A DNA stretch of 64,000 bases from Croceicoccus sp. (lineage in GTDB: Bacteria; Pseudomonadota; Alphaproteobacteria; Sphingomonadales; Sphingomonadaceae), in the NCBI GenBank assembly GCA_002694745.1, contig NZMY01000050.1, positions 342,358 to 406,357 on the forward strand. The letters run 5' to 3'. The translations under genes were made by a program, and so were the position numbers. The notes beneath the pieces are model-generated. The model searched no databases. It worked only from the letters and a program-made list of their open reading frames with translations, and was not told where the DNA came from. Each line of letters opens with the position of its first letter. Position 1 is the first letter of the stretch. Positions 61,124 through 64,000 of this stretch are shown piece after piece.

Positions 61124-61488
61124 CCGGGCCGGAACAGCAGTGGCGCGAGGCGCTGTCCGAAGGACGCCTTGTGTTCCAGCGTTCCCGTGCCAGCGGGACA
61201 GTGTTCTTTCCGCCGCGCATTACCGAACCCGGCACGGGCGATGGTGATTGGGAATGGGTCGAAGCGCCGTCGCCGGCGACGGTCTATTCGGTCACAGTGA
61301 TCCCCTCGCGAGCAGGTCGTGCGACGGCGGTGGCGCTGGTGGATTTCGACGGCGGCGGCCGGATGATGGGCAATGTCGTCGGCATCGATGCCGAAAGCGT
61401 GGCGATCGGCATGCGGGTCGATGTTTTTGTCGACCGGACGGGTGATGCGCCCCGTGTGCAGTTCGACGCAACGAGGGCGGCGCGTTGA
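61120..61488 (+). CDS. DUF35/OB-fold protein lacking the zinc-ribbon cysteines
   Basis: 122 residues. The N-terminal half corresponds to the rubredoxin-like zinc ribbon of DUF35 proteins (LVFQRSRASGTVFFPPR), but every cysteine is replaced. The OB-fold follows (ATVYSVTVIPSRAG, VALVDFDGGGRMMGNVVG, GMRVDVFVD). DUF35 proteins pair with SCP2-type thiolases or Ltp2 aldolases, and the next gene is such a protein. Confidence 0.85.
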   Translation: MTGPEQQWREALSEGRLVFQRSRASGTVFFPPRITEPGTGDGDWEWVEAPSPATVYSVTVIPSRAGRATAVALVDFDGGGRMMGNVVGIDAESVAIGMRVDVFVDRTGDAPRVQFDATRAAR

Positions 61489-62639
61489 CCGCGGGCGCCT
61501 TCCCCCGCGCGCAATGTTCGATTGCAGGCGCCGCGACATGGGGCGTCGGCGAAGCGCCGGGCCACAGTGCCATGGAAATCGCGATGCGGTCCGCAATGGG
61601 CGCGCTCGACGATGCAGGGCTGTCGGTTGGCGATGTCGACGCGGTGTTCGGCTGCTTGCCGGGCGATCTGTTCGCGGGGCTCAGCTTTGCGGAATATCTC
61701 GGGATTTATCCGCGCTTTACCGACAATAACCGCACGGGCGGATCGTCGTTCATCAGCCATCTGATCACCGCCTGCCACGGCATCGCCGCCGGATCGTTCG
61801 AGACGGCGCTGATCGCCTATGGATCGAACCAGCGCACCGGTGGCGGTCGGCTGTCCACTCCGGCAGGCTGGAACGAATGGGACGCCATGTCCGACGGGCT
61901 GTTTCCCGTATCGGGCTATGCGCTAGCGGCGGCGCGTCACATGCACGAATATGGCACTACGCGCACGCATTTGGCCGAGGTCGCGGTCGCGGCACGCAAA
62001 TGGGCGGCCGGCAATCCCGAGGCGTTCGTGCGCGATCCGCTGACCATCGAGGATTGTCTGAACGCGCGTACGATCAGCAGCCCGTTGGGGAAATTTGATT
62101 GCTGCCTCGTCACCGATGGCGGGGCCGCCATCGTCGTGACCTCGACCGAGCGGGCGCGCGACCTTCGTGCGGCGCCCGTGCCGGTTCTGGGCGCGGCGGC
62201 GGCCACCTGGTACAATTCGGTGTCGCAAAGCGGGGATTTGACCACGACGGCCGCGGCTGAATCCGGCCCGCGCGCCTATCGCTGCGCGGGGATCGGGCTC
62301 GCCGATGTCGATGTCGTGCAATTATACGATGCGTTCACGATCAACACGATCCTGTTCCTCGAGGATCTGGGCTTTTGTCCCAAGGGCGAGGGCGGCGCCT
62401 TTGTCGCGGACGGGGCCATTGCGCCCGGCGGACGGCTGGCGGTCAACACCAATGGGGGCGGCCTCTCCTTCGGGCATCCGGGCATGTACGGCCTGTTTAC
62501 CCTGATCGAAGGCGTTCGGCAGATCCGGGGCGAGGCCGCCAATCCGCTGGCCGATGTCGATATCGCGCTGGCCCATGCCAATGGCGGCACGCTGTCGAGC
62601 CAGGCGACGGCGATTCTAGGATCGCTGGCGACGATCTAG
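61485..62639 (+). CDS. SCP2/Ltp2-type thiolase-like protein
   Basis: 384 residues with a thiolase fold: VFGCLPGDLFAGLSFAEYLG, the His motif NGGGLSFGHPGMYGLF and the C-terminal LAHANGGTLSSQATAI. At the position of the thiolase nucleophilic cysteine (about residues 82-90) it has RTGGSSFIS, with no Cys, and in the C-terminal motif Cys is also absent. It may therefore be a retro-aldolase like Ltp2, working with the DUF35 partner. TTG start overlapping the preceding stop (TTGA). Confidence 0.85.
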   Translation: MTAGAFPRAQCSIAGAATWGVGEAPGHSAMEIAMRSAMGALDDAGLSVGDVDAVFGCLPGDLFAGLSFAEYLGIYPRFTDNNRTGGSSFISHLITACHGIAAGSFETALIAYGSNQRTGGGRLSTPAGWNEWDAMSDGLFPVSGYALAAARHMHEYGTTRTHLAEVAVAARKWAAGNPEAFVRDPLTIEDCLNARTISSPLGKFDCCLVTDGGAAIVVTSTERARDLRAAPVPVLGAAAATWYNSVSQSGDLTTTAAAESGPRAYRCAGIGLADVDVVQLYDAFTINTILFLEDLGFCPKGEGGAFVADGAIAPGGRLAVNTNGGGLSFGHPGMYGLFTLIEGVRQIRGEAANPLADVDIALAHANGGTLSSQATAILGSLATI

Positions 62640-62648
62640 CCAAGAAAA

Positions 62649-62666
62649 ATACATTCCTGCTTGTTT
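62649..62666. promoter_or_regulatory. TetR operator site E (SDR-enoyl-CoA hydratase operon)
   Basis: ATACATTCCTGCTTGTTT, nearly identical to site B, 97 bp before the SDR start and just after the thiolase-like gene. Confidence 0.72.
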
Positions 62667-62762
62667 TTTACCTTGCCATCCAGCATCGAGGTTTGACACG
62701 ATAACCGAACCGGCGCCTTCTTTTCGAGCGTTCGGGGTGGATGCAGGTTGAGAAGGGATCCC

Positions 62763-63668
62763 ATGAACGAACCTCGGATAATCCGGCCCGATCCCAACGA
62801 TCCCACTCGGCCCAAGCGCGGGCTGCACGAGGACGATCTCGCCAGTTTGCCAACCGTCTTTCGCAGCGATCTGCTGGCCGATCACGTCATACTGATTTCC
62901 GGTGGCGGCAGCGGCATGGGCAAGGCGATGGCGTTCCTCGCCGCAAGGCTGGGCGCAACGGTGATCATCTGCGGCCGGACCGAGGAAAAGCTGGAACGCA
63001 CGCGCGATGCCATTGCGGAAAAAGTCGGTCGCGAGATCCATTTCTACCCGACCAACATCCGCGACCCCGATGCGGTGGAGGCGATGATCGCCGATGCATC
63101 CGACCGGTTCGGCGGGATCGACACGCTGGTCAATAATGCGGGCGGCCAGTTCCCGCAGGATGCCATCGATTTCAGCCGCAAGGGCTGGAACGCGGTGATC
63201 GACACCAATCTCAACGGCACGTGGTGGATGATGCAGGAGGCCGCGCAGCGCTGGCGCAAGGACGGGCGCAAGGGCCATGTCATCAATATCGTCGCCAATG
63301 TCGAACGCGGCATGCCGCAGGCGGCGCACACCTGCGCGGCGCGTGCGGGGGTGATCTATCTGTCCAAGACCGTCGCGACCGAATGGGCACCGCACGGCAT
63401 ACGCGTCAATTGCATTGGCCCCGGCGTGATCGAGACCGAGGGTTTCGCCGTCTATCCCGAGGAAGCGCTGCAGCGTTTCCACAAGGCCAACCCCATGAAA
63501 AAGCGTGGCAATGCGTGGGACGTGGCCGAGCAGGTGATGTATCTGGCATCCCCTGCCGCCGATTTCATAAACGGCGATCTGATCATCATCGATGGCGGAC
63601 AGGCGCAATGGGGGGTCGTCTGGCCCGGCGGCATGCCCGACTATTTCGACGAGGGCGGGGCGGCCTGA
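62763..63668 (+). CDS. SDR resembling 2,4-dienoyl-CoA reductase
   Basis: 301 residues: cofactor motif SGGGSGMGKA, NNAGG, and in place of the usual Tyr-X3-Lys the sequence AAHTCAARAGVIYLSK, then TEWAPHGIRVNCIGPGVIET. This arrangement is that of DECR-type dienoyl-CoA reductases, which lack the catalytic Tyr. The AGAAGGGA site precedes ATG 62763. Reduction of a dienoyl-CoA would fit the CoA pathway. Confidence 0.85.
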   Translation: MNEPRIIRPDPNDPTRPKRGLHEDDLASLPTVFRSDLLADHVILISGGGSGMGKAMAFLAARLGATVIICGRTEEKLERTRDAIAEKVGREIHFYPTNIRDPDAVEAMIADASDRFGGIDTLVNNAGGQFPQDAIDFSRKGWNAVIDTNLNGTWWMMQEAAQRWRKDGRKGHVINIVANVERGMPQAAHTCAARAGVIYLSKTVATEWAPHGIRVNCIGPGVIETEGFAVYPEEALQRFHKANPMKKRGNAWDVAEQVMYLASPAADFINGDLIIIDGGQAQWGVVWPGGMPDYFDEGGAA

Positions 63669-63672
63669 TACC

Positions 63673-64000
63673 ATGGCAGGCCTGGTCGAGGAGCGTCGCG
63701 GAGCCATCTGCATCCTGACGATCGACCGCCCTTCGCGCGCCAATGCGCTGGACGCCGCGACCTCCGCCGCTTTGGACGAGGCAATCACCCGTGCCGAAGC
63801 CGATGAGGCCATTGGCGCGGTTCTGCTCTGCGGCGCGGGCGACAGGGCGTTCTGTTCGGGCATGGACATGAAGGAAGCGGCGCAGGCGGGCGTCGGGCAG
63901 GGCCTGATCCCCGGCCGCGGGTTCGGCGGCATTACCGAGCGGCAGCGCAGCAAGCCCCTGATAGCGGTGGTGAACGGCGCGGCGGTGGCTGGCGGGTTCG
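63673..64000 (+). CDS. Enoyl-CoA hydratase/isomerase (cut by the window end)
   Basis: The first 109 codons show a crotonase fold: AICILTIDRPSRANALDAAT, the oxyanion-hole segment DRAFCSGMDMKEAAQAG and KPLIAVVNGAAVAGGF. The gene starts 4 nt after the SDR stop and continues beyond the window. The active-site glutamates cannot be assessed. Confidence 0.88.
   Translation, partial: MAGLVEERRGAICILTIDRPSRANALDAATSAALDEAITRAEADEAIGAVLLCGAGDRAFCSGMDMKEAAQAGVGQGLIPGRGFGGITERQRSKPLIAVVNGAAVAGGF

Overview
The window is chromosomal DNA of a GC-rich alphaproteobacterium, most likely a member of the Sphingomonadales. This is an inference from family content (GcrA, a DUF6456 protein, a fused YlxR-L7Ae protein, DUF885 peptidases, short-leader genes with frequent GTG/TTG starts and ATGA/TTGA overlaps) and not from a marker gene. 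No prophage, insertion sequence, CRISPR array or rRNA operon was seen. Two tRNA genes are present: Pro-GGG and Ser-CGA.

Layout. 1-10.5 kb: the end of a DUF2339 membrane protein, a DUF475 (TerC-like) membrane protein, and a six-gene export operon on the minus strand (TetR/CecR-like regulator, HlyD-type periplasmic adaptor, double ABC ATPase, two ABC-2 permeases, NodT outer-membrane factor). This has the same order as Escherichia coli cecR-ybhGFSR plus an outer-membrane component. 10.6-19.3 kb: tRNA-Pro, yajC-secD-secF, a processive family-2 glycosyltransferase, a divergent XRE regulator/DUF6456 pair, and a Tat-exported DUF885 peptidase. 19.4-28.6 kb: DUF4126, an ABC-F ATPase, a SIMPL-domain protein, a PepSY/response regulator/histidine kinase unit, a second DUF885 peptidase and a 2-oxoglutarate dioxygenase. 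28.9-33.7 kb: sufE and an unusually large phage-shock (psp) locus. It has a near-consensus sigma-54 promoter, divergent pspF, pspA, pspB, pspC, and four further small membrane/coiled-coil proteins that repeat the PspB C-terminal motif. 33.8-46.0 kb: the translation/transcription operon rimP-nusA-ylxR-infB-rbfA-truB-rpsO-pnp, interrupted by DUF1697, thymidine kinase and a site-2 protease. 46.1-49.3 kb: a spermidine-synthase-like protein, gcrA, an orphan ABC-2 permease, hspQ and tRNA-Ser.

49.4-64.0 kb: a catabolic island for an unidentified carboxylic acid or ring compound activated to a CoA thioester. It contains an acyl-CoA ligase, a VOC protein, three SDR enzymes (one of them 2,4-dienoyl-CoA-reductase-like), two Rieske oxygenase alpha subunits, a thioesterase, a MaoC hydratase, an acyl-CoA dehydrogenase, a class III CoA-transferase, a DUF35 protein with an Ltp2/thiolase-like partner, an enoyl-CoA hydratase (cut by the window end) and a TetR regulator. 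Five matching 18-bp palindromes (consensus near AAACAnnCATGnTTGTTT) sit in front of every major transcription unit of this island, including both sides of the tetR promoter region. The whole island therefore reads as one local TetR regulon.

The two items most worth following are that TetR regulon with its unassigned pathway (including a thiolase-like protein without the nucleophilic cysteine and a DUF35 partner without zinc cysteines), and the expanded psp operon with a family of PspB-like paralogues.
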